The notes: generated from the sequence alone by a model not told the origin. A stretch of DNA of 46,036 nucleotides from an uncultured Peptostreptococcaceae bacterium (GCA_947072565.1 CAMTIM010000070.1:1-46036); one strand, 5' to 3'; positions 25,096 through 33,972 are shown, counted from the stretch's first letter. A program made the numbers and translations.

Positions 25096-25137
25096 ATGGA
25101 TTTCATATTAGACTTTAAGTACGCGGGGGTGTTAATC

Positions 25138-25527
25138 ATGACATTTGGAGAAAGATTTAAAAAATTAAGAATTGAAAAAGGCTTAAAACAACAAGAATTA
25201 GCAGATGATTTTAATAGAATGTGCGAACATACGGTTACAAAATCATCAATATCGCAATACGAACACAATAAAAAAAACCCAGAAATAAAAGCACTAAAAA
25301 AATTCGCATTATATTTTGATGTTTCTATAGATTATTTACTTGGAGTAAGCGACTGTAGGCATGTAAACATAGAGAGATTAGAATTGAACTGGCAAAATGA
25401 AATTTTGTACTATACAAAATGCTTCCTTTTGAACCATAATGTTGATAGATATACTAAAGATGATTTTTTCAAAGAAATAACTAATATATACTTTGATTCT
25501 TTAAAATCATCAAATTTAAAGTATTAG
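25138..25527 (+). CDS. XRE-family transcriptional regulator
   Basis: 129 residues from the ATG at 25138, which follows a GGGGGTG ribosome binding site; the frame is open further upstream but without a start signal. Residues 1-70 are a Cro/C1 helix-turn-helix (FGERFKKLRIEKGLKQQELA, then SSISQYEHNKKNPEI) with the FDVSIDYLLGVSD end typical of SinR/Xre-like repressors. The C-terminal 55 residues are helical and unrecognised. It is alone, with a perfect palindrome upstream, so it probably represses itself. The target beyond that is unknown. Confidence 0.88.
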   Translation: MTFGERFKKLRIEKGLKQQELADDFNRMCEHTVTKSSISQYEHNKKNPEIKALKKFALYFDVSIDYLLGVSDCRHVNIERLELNWQNEILYYTKCFLLNHNVDRYTKDDFFKEITNIYFDSLKSSNLKY

Positions 25528-25582
25528 TATATTAAATTTAGCTATAAATTTAAGGGACAATTTAAACAAGGTGCTATAAATT

Positions 25583-25633
25583 AAAGACTATGCCAAGATA
25601 AAATATATAAAACTGCATCTTGAGATAGTCTTT
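25583..25633 (+). terminator. Long hairpin after the XRE gene, probable terminator
   Basis: AAAGACTAT and ATAGTCTTT pair, and inside them CAAGAT pairs with ATCTTG, around a 20-base AT-rich loop. It follows the stop by about 55 bases. The T-run is weak, so termination is likely but not certain. The rest of the gap to 25754 is featureless. Confidence 0.5.
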
Positions 25634-25753
25634 TATATTATAATTTTATTATTTTCAAATACCCCTCTTATTTATTCCTCATTGCTTCCAACTCTCAATG
25701 AAATAGCCTTATTAACTTTAGATAAGTTTCTTGTTTTTTATCTTAGTCAAAAT

Positions 25754-25792
25754 TTAATATAAAAATAAGGCTAGATTCAATAATCTAGCCTT
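25754..25792 (-). terminator. Terminator of the 2-oxoacid oxidoreductase operon
   Basis: AAGGCTAGAT and ATCTAGCCTT (25767-25776, 25783-25792) form a 10-pair stem; on the minus strand it is followed by ATTTTTATATT. The same 10-pair stem is used by the terminator at 31912-31937. Confidence 0.85.
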
Positions 25793-25858
25793 ATTTTTAT
25801 ATTAAAATTTAGCAACTTTCTTCGAAAATCATTCAAAAATATCCTCCCCTAGCAATAA

Positions 25859-26659
25859 TTAAAATTTATCTACCATTTTTTTATATTCTTGAGTGTATTC
25901 TGGTAAAGTTATATCTTTAAAAATACCTATTGGTATCTTATCAGCTTCTATAGCTTTATTTACATCATTAGTTACCATACTATTATCTTTTATACATTTT
26001 ATTAAATCAACGGCAGACCCTTTTTTATTTTTTCTACCATAATATGTTGGGCAAGAACTAACCCCTTCTACTAATGAGAAACCATTGTGCATTATTGCTT
26101 TTTTTGTATATGCTATCATCTGATTAACATGATACACACTTGCCCTAGCTACAAACGTAGCTCCTGCTGCTGCTGATAAGCTACAAATATCAAACGGTTT
26201 ATCTATATTACCATATGGAGCTGTTGTTGCTTTATCATCAGTTGGAGTAGTTGGAGAATACTGCCCTCCTGTCATTCCGTATATATTATTATTAAATACA
26301 ATAGTTGTAATATCAATATTTCTTCTACAAGAATGTATTAAGTGATTTCCTCCTATAGCTGTTGCATCTCCATCTCCAGTTATAACTATAACTTTAAGTT
26401 TTGGGTTGCCTAGCTTTACACCTGTTGCAAATGAAAGTGCTCTTCCATGTGTTGTGTGTATTGTATTATAGTTAAAGTATCCACTAGCCCTTGATGAACA
26501 TCCTATTCCAGAGACTATACAAATATTGTCCTTATCTAAATTTAATTCTTCTATTGCCCTTGCTATTGAGTGCATCAATACACCATGTCCACATCCAGGA
26601 CACCATATATGTGGTAACCTATTTACTCTAAAATTGTTTTCAATAATTTTACTTGGCAT
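25859..26659 (-). CDS. korB: 2-oxoacid:ferredoxin oxidoreductase beta subunit (KorB-like)
   Basis: 266 residues from the ATG at 26659, chosen because a GGAGG lies 9 bases upstream. It is the thiamine pyrophosphate-binding subunit: WCPGCGHGVL near the start, GIGCSSRASGYF, and the TPP/magnesium motif GDGDATAIGGNH with NNNIYGMTGGQ. With the alpha subunit it oxidises a 2-oxoacid to acyl-CoA and CO2 and passes electrons to ferredoxin. It overlaps the alpha gene by 11 bases and ends the operon. The 2-oxoglutarate assignment follows the best-known homologues; related branched-chain or indolepyruvate specificity is possible. Confidence 0.88.
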   Translation of the reverse strand: MPSKIIENNFRVNRLPHIWCPGCGHGVLMHSIARAIEELNLDKDNICIVSGIGCSSRASGYFNYNTIHTTHGRALSFATGVKLGNPKLKVIVITGDGDATAIGGNHLIHSCRRNIDITTIVFNNNIYGMTGGQYSPTTPTDDKATTAPYGNIDKPFDICSLSAAAGATFVARASVYHVNQMIAYTKKAIMHNGFSLVEGVSSCPTYYGRKNKKGSAVDLIKCIKDNSMVTNDVNKAIEADKIPIGIFKDITLPEYTQEYKKMVDKF

Positions 26660-27794
26660 ATACAATTACCTCCTCTATATTAGATATTATCTCTTTAGGT
26701 GTTAAAATTTCTCCATTAAATTTATTGATTCCAATTACAGGGCACTTACCACTTACTACTCTTTCTACTTCTAAAACCATTTGACCCATATTCATCTCTG
26801 GTACAAACATGTAATCTACTTTTTTACTAAATTCTCTTACTATGTCCTCTGGGAAAGGCCATACTGTTTTTATTGCTAGTAATCCTATTTTTATTCCCTT
26901 TTCTCTCATACTATCAACTACTTCTTTACTACATCTAACCATACATCCAAAAGTTACAATTAACATTTCACAATCATCAGTTAAGTAATTTTCATATAAA
27001 AGTATGTCATCTAAATTATTATTTATCTTATCAGTCAATCTAGAAAACAATTTTTGAGCTTCACTTGTACTATTTGTAGGGAATCCAGTATCATCATGCA
27101 CAAGACCTGTTACATGAAACTTAAATCCATCACCTATTTTTTCCATATTAGGAACCAAATCTTTAGTAACTTCGTAAGCTTTAAATTCTTCTTTTTTACA
27201 ACTTGATTTTTTTCTATTTACTATCTCTAAATTTTCTAACTCAGATAAATTTACTTTTTCTCTCATATGTCCAATTACTTCATCTAAAAGTAAAATTACT
27301 GGCGTTCTATATTTTTCAGCAAAATTAAATGCCTTAACTGTCAATTGATAAGTATCACTTACTGTTGTAGGAGATAGAACTATTAAAGAATGATCTCCAT
27401 GAGTTCCCCATCTAGCTTGCATTAAGTCCCCTTGTGATGGACTTGTTGGTAAGCCTGTACTAGGTCCGCTTCTTTGAACGTTTACTATTACACAAGGAGT
27501 TTCAGTTATGCATGCATATCCTATAGCTTCTTGTTTAAGAGAAAATCCAGGGCCACTTGTTGCCGTCATAGATTTGTTCCCCGATATAGATGCACCTATT
27601 ACTGCTGATATAGATGCTATTTCATCTTCCATTTGGATAAATGTACCTTTAATTTTTGGTAGTACTAATGATGATATTTCTGCTATTTCTGTTGATGGAG
27701 TTATTGGATAACCCGCAAAAAATTTCATTCCTGCACGTATCGCACCTTGAACACAAGCTTCATTTCCTTGTAATAACTTTGCTTTTATTTCCAT
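26649..27794 (-). CDS. korA: 2-oxoacid:ferredoxin oxidoreductase alpha subunit (KorA-like)
   Basis: 381 residues. Features are GNEACVQGAIRAGMKFFAGYPITPSTEIAE cut into two parts by eye: the GNEACVQGAI start and the YPITPSTE loop of the alpha-subunit TPP-facing domain, then TSGPGFSLKQE, PCVIVNVQRSGPSTGLPT and the C-terminal domain ending in MNMGQMVLEVERVV. It has no fused gamma domain (which would precede GNEA), so gamma must be encoded elsewhere or be dispensable. It follows the ferredoxin subunit by 16 bases. Confidence 0.88.
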   Translation of the reverse strand: MEIKAKLLQGNEACVQGAIRAGMKFFAGYPITPSTEIAEISSLVLPKIKGTFIQMEDEIASISAVIGASISGNKSMTATSGPGFSLKQEAIGYACITETPCVIVNVQRSGPSTGLPTSPSQGDLMQARWGTHGDHSLIVLSPTTVSDTYQLTVKAFNFAEKYRTPVILLLDEVIGHMREKVNLSELENLEIVNRKKSSCKKEEFKAYEVTKDLVPNMEKIGDGFKFHVTGLVHDDTGFPTNSTSEAQKLFSRLTDKINNNLDDILLYENYLTDDCEMLIVTFGCMVRCSKEVVDSMREKGIKIGLLAIKTVWPFPEDIVREFSKKVDYMFVPEMNMGQMVLEVERVVSGKCPVIGINKFNGEILTPKEIISNIEEVIVYAK

Positions 27795-27810
27795 AATATC
27801 CCCTCTTTAA

Positions 27811-28002
27811 TTACATATTTTCTGCAATATATATTGCATAATCTGGACATCTTAGTTCACATAAACCACAAAGAATACATTCAGATTCATTTTCAACGTA
27901 TACACTTTCATCATTCATTTTTAAAACCGCTTTAGGGCAAAACTCTATACAAACCCCACATTGCTTGCACCAAGATGGTTCTATTATTAATTTTTTTTCC
28001 AA
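27811..28002 (-). CDS. korD: Ferredoxin-type subunit (2x[4Fe-4S]) of the 2-oxoacid oxidoreductase (KorD-like)
   Basis: About 63 residues. Two [4Fe-4S] motifs are visible, CKQCGVCIEFCP and CILCGLCELRCP, typical of the delta subunit. I chose a TTG start at 28002 because GGGAAGG lies 8 bases upstream; the frame stays open to 28044 but the ATG at 28023 has no ribosome binding site. It would carry electrons from the TPP site to free ferredoxin. It is the first gene of the operon and divergent from pxpA. Confidence 0.82.
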   Translation of the reverse strand: MEKKLIIEPSWCKQCGVCIEFCPKAVLKMNDESVYVENESECILCGLCELRCPDYAIYIAENM

Positions 28003-28136
28003 TCTAATCACCTTCCCTACCATAGAATATGTTTCGTAGTCCAAGCATATGTATAAATATGCTTATTTTATATCAAATTAAGTAAAAAAAATAAAATTAG
28101 TTAGCATTACTAAAATTTAAATGTAGGGGGGATTTT

Positions 28137-28907
28137 ATGTTTAAGGTTGATTTAAACAGTGATTTAGGTGAAAGTTTTGGAAATTATAAGTTAGGTCTTG
28201 ATGAAGAAATTCTAAAGCATATAACTTCTGCAAATATTGCTTGTGGATGGCATGCTGGAGATGCTCTTTGTATGAGTAAAACTGTAAAAAATGCATGCAA
28301 CCAGGATGTGGCAGTAGGTGCACACCCTGGTTTTATGGATTTAGAAGGTTTTGGCAGAAGAGAAATGAAAATAACAAAACAAGAAGCAAAATCTTATATT
28401 AAGTATCAATTAGGTGCACTTATGGCATTTACTACTTCTAATAATATTAAAATACAACATGTTAAACCACATGGAGCACTTTATAATATGGCTGCTAAAG
28501 ATAAAGAGTTGGCTATGGGGATAGCTGAGGCTATATATGAAGTTGATAAAGATATAATTCTTCTTGGACTTGCTAATAGTCAAATGATAAAAGCAGGAAA
28601 AGACATAGGACTAAGGGTAGCTAGTGAGGTATTTGCAGATAGGGCATATAATTTAGATGGCTCTCTTGTATCTAGAAGTATAGAAGGTTCTATAATACAC
28701 GATACTGATTTGGCTATATCTAGGGTTATAAGAATGGTCAAAGAGGGAAAAGTAAAATCAATAAGTGGTGAGGACATAAATATTGATGCTCAATCAATAT
28801 GTGTGCATGGAGATAATCCTAAGGCTTTAGAATTTGTATGCAAAATTTACGAAGCACTAATAAATGAAAATATAGAAATTGCTAAGCTCTCAGAGTTTAT
28901 AAAATAG
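28137..28907 (+). CDS. pxpA: 5-oxoprolinase subunit A (LamB/YcsF family)
   Basis: 256 residues. The start [15 protein letters not shown], then [52 protein letters not shown] and the [12 protein letters not shown] end are all hallmarks of the LamB/YcsF family. With PxpB and PxpC it opens 5-oxoproline (pyroglutamate) to glutamate at the cost of ATP. The ATG has a GGGGGG ribosome binding site. It is the first gene of the pxpA-NRAMP-pxpB-pxpC operon, and its promoter lies in the 134-base divergent gap shared with the oxidoreductase operon. Confidence 0.93.
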   Translation: MFKVDLNSDLGESFGNYKLGLDEEILKHITSANIACGWHAGDALCMSKTVKNACNQDVAVGAHPGFMDLEGFGRREMKITKQEAKSYIKYQLGALMAFTTSNNIKIQHVKPHGALYNMAAKDKELAMGIAEAIYEVDKDIILLGLANSQMIKAGKDIGLRVASEVFADRAYNLDGSLVSRSIEGSIIHDTDLAISRVIRMVKEGKVKSISGEDINIDAQSICVHGDNPKALEFVCKIYEALINENIEIAKLSEFIK

Positions 28908-28918
28908 GAGGGACTAAA

Positions 28919-30172
28919 GTGAAAAAATCTAATAAAGAAGGAAAGCAAGATGTAAATAAAGATTTAAAACAAAATGTAAAACCTGGTTCAAAAAACTTAG
29001 GAGCTGTTTTAGGTGCTGCATTTATTATGGCAACATCTGCTATTGGCCCTGGATTTTTAACTCAAACAGCTCAATTTACATCAGAATTTGCAGCAAGTTT
29101 TGCATTTGTAATTTTATTATCTATAATACTAGACATTGGAGCCCAACTTAATGTTTGGAGAGTTATAGGGGTGTCAGGTCTTAGAGGTCAAGATATAGCA
29201 AATAAGGTAATCCCAGGTCTTGGGTATTTTGTTGCGTTAATAGTTGCGTTAGGTGGATTAGCTTTTAATATAGGAAACATTGGTGGGTCTGCTCTTGGGT
29301 TAAATGTTTTATTTGGAATGGACGTAAGGCTAGCAGCTATTATTAGTGGGATAATGGGGATACTTATATTTTTATCTAAAGATGCAGGCTCTGCAATAGA
29401 CAAGTTTGTAAAAATACTAGGTGTATTAATGATAGTTATTGTAGGTTATGTTGCAGTCGTTACAAAGCCTCCTGTTGGAGAAGCTTTATACAGATCGGTA
29501 GCTCCTCAAAATGTAAAATCTTTAATTTTCCCAACTATAACTCTACTTGGTGGAACTGTTGGAGGATATATTACATTTGCTGGTGGACATAGATTAATAG
29601 ATGCTGGGATTACTGGTGAAGAAAATATAGGTGAAATTACAAAGGGGGCTGTCTCTGGTATAGCTATAGCCTCTCTTATGAGAATTCTTTTATTTTTAGC
29701 AGTTTTAGGTGTTGTTTCTAAGGGACTTCAATTAGACCCACAAAATCCTGCTGCATCAGCTTTTCAACAAGGAGCTGGAATGATAGGATATAAATTCTTT
29801 GGTGTAGTTTTATGGGCAGCATCAATTACATCTGTAGTTGGGTCAGCTTATACATCTGTGTCATTTATAAAGACACTACATCCATTTATAGCTAAAAATG
29901 AAAAATATATTATAATAGCGTTTATATTTATATCTACAGTTATTATGGCAGTAATCGGAAAGCCAGCAAAATTATTAATATTAGCAGGAGCATTAAATGG
30001 TTTAATTTTACCTATTACAGTTGGAACAATAATATGGGCATCTAGAAGAAAAGACATTGTAGGTGAATATAAGCATCCTAAATGGCTATTTATATTTGGG
30101 ATAATTATTGTATTAATAGCAGGATATGCAGGTGTAGTTTCACTACAAAGTATGAGTATGTTAGCAGGGTAA
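28919..30172 (+). CDS. NRAMP-like transporter in the 5-oxoprolinase operon
   Basis: 417 residues with 10-11 membrane segments. The first 20 residues are a charged cytoplasmic tail, then GPGFLTQTAQFTSEFA, which corresponds to the DPGN metal-binding region of classical NRAMP proteins but here reads GPGF, so the key Asp and Asn are missing. That points to a substrate other than a free divalent metal. NRAMP-like genes without these residues recur beside pxpABC genes, so uptake of 5-oxoproline or a related amino acid is a fair inference. It uses a GTG start at 28919 with GGAGGG upstream. Confidence 0.8.
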   Translation: MKKSNKEGKQDVNKDLKQNVKPGSKNLGAVLGAAFIMATSAIGPGFLTQTAQFTSEFAASFAFVILLSIILDIGAQLNVWRVIGVSGLRGQDIANKVIPGLGYFVALIVALGGLAFNIGNIGGSALGLNVLFGMDVRLAAIISGIMGILIFLSKDAGSAIDKFVKILGVLMIVIVGYVAVVTKPPVGEALYRSVAPQNVKSLIFPTITLLGGTVGGYITFAGGHRLIDAGITGEENIGEITKGAVSGIAIASLMRILLFLAVLGVVSKGLQLDPQNPAASAFQQGAGMIGYKFFGVVLWAASITSVVGSAYTSVSFIKTLHPFIAKNEKYIIIAFIFISTVIMAVIGKPAKLLILAGALNGLILPITVGTIIWASRRKDIVGEYKHPKWLFIFGIIIVLIAGYAGVVSLQSMSMLAG

Positions 30173-30195
30173 TAAAAAGGTTTGGGGGATTTAAA

Positions 30196-30891
30196 ATGTA
30201 TAAAGAAACAAAATACTTAAATGCTGGAGATAAAGCTTTGGTTATAGAGTTTTCAAATAAAATTTCAGATGAAGTAAACAGTAAAGTTAGGTCTATGATG
30301 ATTGCAATAAACCAAAGAAATTTAGAATATATAGTTGAAATAATTCCAACTTATAGATCTTTAATGGTTAACTACAATCCATTAAAAATAGAATATGATG
30401 AGCTTATAAGTTCTTTAAAAGATATAGAAAAAAATTTAGGTAATATAGAAATACCGCTACCAAAAGTAATTGAAATCCCAACGTTATATGGTGGTGAATA
30501 TGGTCCTGATATAGAAAATGTAGCAAAACACAATAACTTATCTATAGATGAAGTAATAAAAATTCATTCATCAAAAGAATATCTTATATATATGTTAGGA
30601 TTTACACCTGGATTTCCTTACTTAGGAGGAATGGATAAAAGGTTAGAAACACCTAGATTAAAAGTTCCTAGAACTAAAATCAAAGCAGGGTCAGTTGGTA
30701 TAGCTTCTAAACAAACAGGTATCTACCCTATAGATAGTCCTGGAGGATGGCAACTTATTGGTAGAACTCCTCTTAAATTATTTGATACAAATAAAGAAAA
30801 TCCATTTTTGCTAAGTGCTGGAAGTTATATTAAATTCATACCTATAACAAAAGAAGAATTTGATATAATTAATGCTGGAGGTGAGCTATAA
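30196..30891 (+). CDS. pxpB: 5-oxoprolinase subunit B (KipI family)
   Basis: 231 residues from the ATG at 30196, preceded by GGGGGAT; a longer open frame from 30082 overlaps the transporter and lacks a start signal. KipI family marks are the GDKALVIEFS start, PTYRSLMVNYNPL, YGPDIENVA, YLIYMLGFTPGFPYLGGM and PRTKIKAGSVGIA. It partners PxpC to form the activating complex of 5-oxoprolinase. In Bacillus the same family inhibits the sporulation kinase KinA (KipI), but the operon context here supports 5-oxoproline metabolism. Its stop overlaps the start of pxpC by one base (TAATG). Confidence 0.92.
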   Translation: MYKETKYLNAGDKALVIEFSNKISDEVNSKVRSMMIAINQRNLEYIVEIIPTYRSLMVNYNPLKIEYDELISSLKDIEKNLGNIEIPLPKVIEIPTLYGGEYGPDIENVAKHNNLSIDEVIKIHSSKEYLIYMLGFTPGFPYLGGMDKRLETPRLKVPRTKIKAGSVGIASKQTGIYPIDSPGGWQLIGRTPLKLFDTNKENPFLLSAGSYIKFIPITKEEFDIINAGGEL

Positions 30892-31907
30892 TGGGATTTA
30901 CAGTAAAATCTAAAGGCCTTTTGACTTTAATACAAGGTAGTCCTAGAATAGGTTATCAACAATACGGAGTTTCTACGTCTGGAGCTATGGATTCATATTC
31001 TCATAGATTGGGTAATATACTACTTGGAAACAAAGAAGATGAAGCTTCACTTGAAATTCTTATTATGGGCCCTACTCTACTATTTGACAAACCTAGTAAA
31101 ATAGCTATTACTGGAGGAGATTTAAGTCCAAGGATTAACAATGTGCCTATAAAAATGTGGAAAAGTTATATAGTTAATAGTGGAGATATATTATCTTTTG
31201 ATAAACTTAAAAATGGATGTAGAGCATACATTTCATTTGAAGGAGGTATTGATGTAGCTTATGTAATGGAAAGTAAATCTACTTATATAAAAGCTAATTT
31301 AGGTGGATATGAAGGTAGAGCTTTAAGAGAAGGTGATTATATAAATTTAAATAACCTTAAAAGTAATACTATAAACACTATTGATGATGCATATATACCA
31401 ATCTTTAAAAATGAAATTACATTAAGGGTTGTAAAAGGACCTCAAGATGATAAGTTCTCAGATAAAGAATATCAAAAATTCATTTCAGGTAAATACTTTG
31501 TAACTGATGAATGTGATAGGATGGGATATCGATTAGATGGAGAACCTATAAAACACCTAAATGGTGCTGATATAATATCTGATGGTATAGCTTTTGGTGC
31601 TATACAAATACCTGGTCACGGTAAACCTATTATAATGATGGCTGACAGACAAACTATTGGAGGATATACTAAAATAGCAAATGTAATAAGTACAGATTTG
31701 TATAAACTTGCACAAGCAAAGCCAGGTGATAAGATATCATTTACAGAAGTAAATATATATCAGTCTCATGAATTATTGAGGCTTTCTGAAGACGAAATTG
31801 AAAACATTAAAAATAATATGAGGTCTCAAGAAGTATTAAAAAATAGAAATTTCAACATAAAAATAGATGATGTTTCATTTAAAACTTTAGTAGAGGAAAT
31901 AAAATAA
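30891..31907 (+). CDS. pxpC: 5-oxoprolinase subunit C (KipA family)
   Basis: 338 residues. Family marks are the GFTVKSKGLLTLIQGSPR start, GVSTSGAMDSYSHRLGN, EILIMGPTLLF, ITGGDLSPRINN, DECDRMGYRLDG, ISDGIAFGAIQIPGHG and MMADRQTIGGYTKI. This carboxyltransferase-like domain works with PxpB and PxpA in ATP-dependent ring opening of 5-oxoproline. Length is normal. It is the last gene of the operon and is followed by a terminator 5 bases past the stop. Confidence 0.93.
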   Translation: MGFTVKSKGLLTLIQGSPRIGYQQYGVSTSGAMDSYSHRLGNILLGNKEDEASLEILIMGPTLLFDKPSKIAITGGDLSPRINNVPIKMWKSYIVNSGDILSFDKLKNGCRAYISFEGGIDVAYVMESKSTYIKANLGGYEGRALREGDYINLNNLKSNTINTIDDAYIPIFKNEITLRVVKGPQDDKFSDKEYQKFISGKYFVTDECDRMGYRLDGEPIKHLNGADIISDGIAFGAIQIPGHGKPIIMMADRQTIGGYTKIANVISTDLYKLAQAKPGDKISFTEVNIYQSHELLRLSEDEIENIKNNMRSQEVLKNRNFNIKIDDVSFKTLVEEIK

Positions 31908-31911
31908 AGTT

Positions 31912-31946
31912 AAGGCTAGATAATTAAATCTAGCCTTATTTTTATT
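31912..31946 (+). terminator. Terminator of the pxp operon
   Basis: AAGGCTAGAT and ATCTAGCCTT (31912-31921, 31928-31937) form a 10-pair stem with loop AATTAA, followed by ATTTTTATTTT. The stem is identical to that at 25767-25792. Confidence 0.9.
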
Positions 31947-31976
31947 TTAATTTATATATATTAAAAACTTAATTTA

Positions 31977-32894
31977 TTATCTATTTTTTGAAAAGTACCC
32001 TCTTTTATCTAAAATAAATACAGTCAATATACCTAAGGCTAACACAAAAGTACTTGCAAGTCCTGCTTCTGGTCCAAATATGCCTCCTGTAACAATATCA
32101 TTTCCAACCAAATTTAAATCAAATAAACTACCGACTTGAACATTTAATCCACTAACTTCAAATCCAAATAAATTTCCTTGAGCAAAGTTCCAAGCACTAT
32201 GCATTCCACACACAATCCATAAATTATTAGTCTTTATAACGCAAAGTCCAAAGAAAATCCCTACTAATATAATATTTAATATAGCTATATAGCTTATATT
32301 AGGATTTCCTAAATGTAGTAAACCAAAGAACACAGATGAAAGTATTAGCCCAAATGTAATATTATATCTAGCACCTAATATATTCATAAGCCATCCTCTT
32401 GTCAGTACCTCTTCAGTTCCCCCTTGTACTATCCACCCTATAAGTATTATTAAAACACTACCTATCGCTGATATTCCTACTGGTTGTATAGGTCTTTTTT
32501 CAACTTCTATATATCCTTGCATAAATAGCACTAGCACTACTACACTCATCATAAATAGACCTATCAAAAAACCTATTGCATATTTTCTCAACCATTTGTC
32601 TTTGTAAAATCCAATAGTTTCTATTTTTCTTTTTTCTATCTTTGAAACCCTAAAAAATACTACTAACGATGTAAACATAAATGAAAGTAAAGTAATCAAT
32701 AAAAGTATCATTTCTTTATTTTCTGTAAAGAAATTGGTTTTTCCTAAATACTTTATAAGAGGATAACTAATAAGTCCTCCTAAAAATTCTCCACAGAACA
32801 TAAATATTAAAGCTAATATAATAGCCCAAATAAAATTGGGAAGCTTTTTACTCATTCTTGCTTGTGATACTAAATCCGTTTTTTGTACAAACAT
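31977..32894 (-). CDS. CPBP-family intramembrane protease, third of three tandem paralogues
   Basis: 305 residues with about eight membrane segments. The three CPBP motifs are present: GGTEEVLTRGWLMNI (glutamates and arginine), FGLLHLGN and HSAWNFAQG. CPBP enzymes are Rce1-like membrane proteases; in Firmicutes they often mature or give immunity to peptide toxins. It is about as long as, and very similar to, the genes at 33061 and 34069, sharing MQGYIEVEKRPIQPVG-type and FGPEAGLASTFVLA segments. A terminator precedes it and it has its own promoter copy at 32940, so it is expressed separately from the other two. Confidence 0.9.
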   Translation of the reverse strand: MFVQKTDLVSQARMSKKLPNFIWAIILALIFMFCGEFLGGLISYPLIKYLGKTNFFTENKEMILLLITLLSFMFTSLVVFFRVSKIEKRKIETIGFYKDKWLRKYAIGFLIGLFMMSVVVLVLFMQGYIEVEKRPIQPVGISAIGSVLIILIGWIVQGGTEEVLTRGWLMNILGARYNITFGLILSSVFFGLLHLGNPNISYIAILNIILVGIFFGLCVIKTNNLWIVCGMHSAWNFAQGNLFGFEVSGLNVQVGSLFDLNLVGNDIVTGGIFGPEAGLASTFVLALGILTVFILDKRGYFSKNR

Positions 32895-32939
32895 TAATAA
32901 TTCTCCTTTCTAATTTTTTCCATTACTTCTCATACTTTC

Positions 32940-32969
32940 ATTATATACCTTAATCTATATTTTTTCATT
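32940..32969 (-). promoter_or_regulatory. Promoter motif of the third CPBP gene (copy of 35102-35131)
   Basis: Minus-strand GATTAAGGTATATAAT contains a TATAAT -10 (32945-32940) about 45 bases before the ATG at 32894. This 30-base block differs from 35102-35131 at only three positions, so the promoter was duplicated with the gene or is kept for a shared regulator. Confidence 0.6.
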
Positions 32970-33004
32970 AAGTGTATTTATTTGATTTAATCCCTTTTTA
33001 AAGT

Positions 33005-33039
33005 ACAAAAATAAGACTAGATAATTATTATCTAGTCTT
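33005..33039 (-). terminator. Terminator of the second CPBP gene
   Basis: AAGACTAGATAAT (33013-33025) and ATTATCTAGTCTT (33027-33039) can pair along their full length, leaving a small loop after opening the top pairs; on the minus strand ATTTTTG follows. It differs from the stem at 31912 mainly by one base pair. Confidence 0.8.
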
Positions 33040-33060
33040 GTTTTTATTTTATAATTTAAT

Positions 33061-33972
33061 TTATTTTGCAAAAACACCTTTTTTATCTAAGAAAAATATA
33101 ATTAATATACAAATTACTAATACAAACGTACTTGCAAGTCCTGCTTCAGGTCCAAATACGCCTCCTGTAATAAGGTCATGCCCTGTTGAATTAAAATCAA
33201 TTAAACTTCCTATTTGAAAATCTTGTCCACTAACTTCAAATCCAAATAAATTACCTTGAGCAAAGTTCCATGCAGTATGCATTCCACATGCAATCCATAA
33301 GTTATTAGTTTTTATAGCAAATAATCCAAATACTGCTCCAGATAGCATAATATTTAATATAGCTATATAATTTACATTATCATTACTTAAATGCAGTAAT
33401 CCAAATAATATAGATGAAACTATTAAACCAAATGCAATATTGTATTTAGCACCTAATATGTTCATAAGCCATCCTCTTGTTAATATTTCTTCGGTTGCAC
33501 CTTGTATTATCCAACCTATAAGAATAACTAAAATTGGTACTATAGCTGATAGCCCTACTGGTTGTATAGGTTTTGTTTCAATTTTTACATAGCCTAACAT
33601 AAATAATATTAGTACTATTGTGCTCATAAGAGCTAAACCTATTAAAAATCCTATTGCATATTTTTTAAACCAATTATCTTTATGAAATCCCATAGATGCT
33701 ATTTTTCTTTTTTCTGCAAATTTAACCCATAAAAATACTGTAAAAGATGTAAATGCAAATGTTACTAATGTAGCTAATGAAGTTATTAGTACCTTATTTT
33801 CAATAAAAATACTAGTTCTTTTAAATATACGCATAATAAGATGCGTAACTACTGTCCCTACTATTGACCCTACAGTTAAAAATATTGGTATTAGGATTAG
33901 AGCCAATATAATATTGGGAAGTATTCTACTTTTTTTTGCCTCATCTACCAAACTCGTCTTTTGTGTTAACAT
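33061..33972 (-). CDS. CPBP-family intramembrane protease, second of three tandem paralogues
   Basis: 303 residues, about eight membrane segments, with GATEEILTRGWLMNI, FGLLHLSND and HTAWNFAQG as the three family motifs. It is clearly a paralogue of its neighbours, closest to the gene at 31977 (shared TNNLWIACGMH-like segment and GPEAGLASTFVL end). There is no room for a full promoter between it and the hairpin at 34001-34032, so it is probably expressed by read-through from the first copy. The GGAGGA ribosome binding site is good. Confidence 0.9.
   Translation of the reverse strand: MLTQKTSLVDEAKKSRILPNIILALILIPIFLTVGSIVGTVVTHLIMRIFKRTSIFIENKVLITSLATLVTFAFTSFTVFLWVKFAEKRKIASMGFHKDNWFKKYAIGFLIGLALMSTIVLILFMLGYVKIETKPIQPVGLSAIVPILVILIGWIIQGATEEILTRGWLMNILGAKYNIAFGLIVSSILFGLLHLSNDNVNYIAILNIMLSGAVFGLFAIKTNNLWIACGMHTAWNFAQGNLFGFEVSGQDFQIGSLIDFNSTGHDLITGGVFGPEAGLASTFVLVICILIIFFLDKKGVFAK

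Noticed and set aside
30082-30195. A longer start for pxpB at 30082
   Set aside because: That stretch overlaps the transporter gene and has no ribosome binding site, while the ATG at 30196 has GGGGGA at the right distance and matches the family's start.
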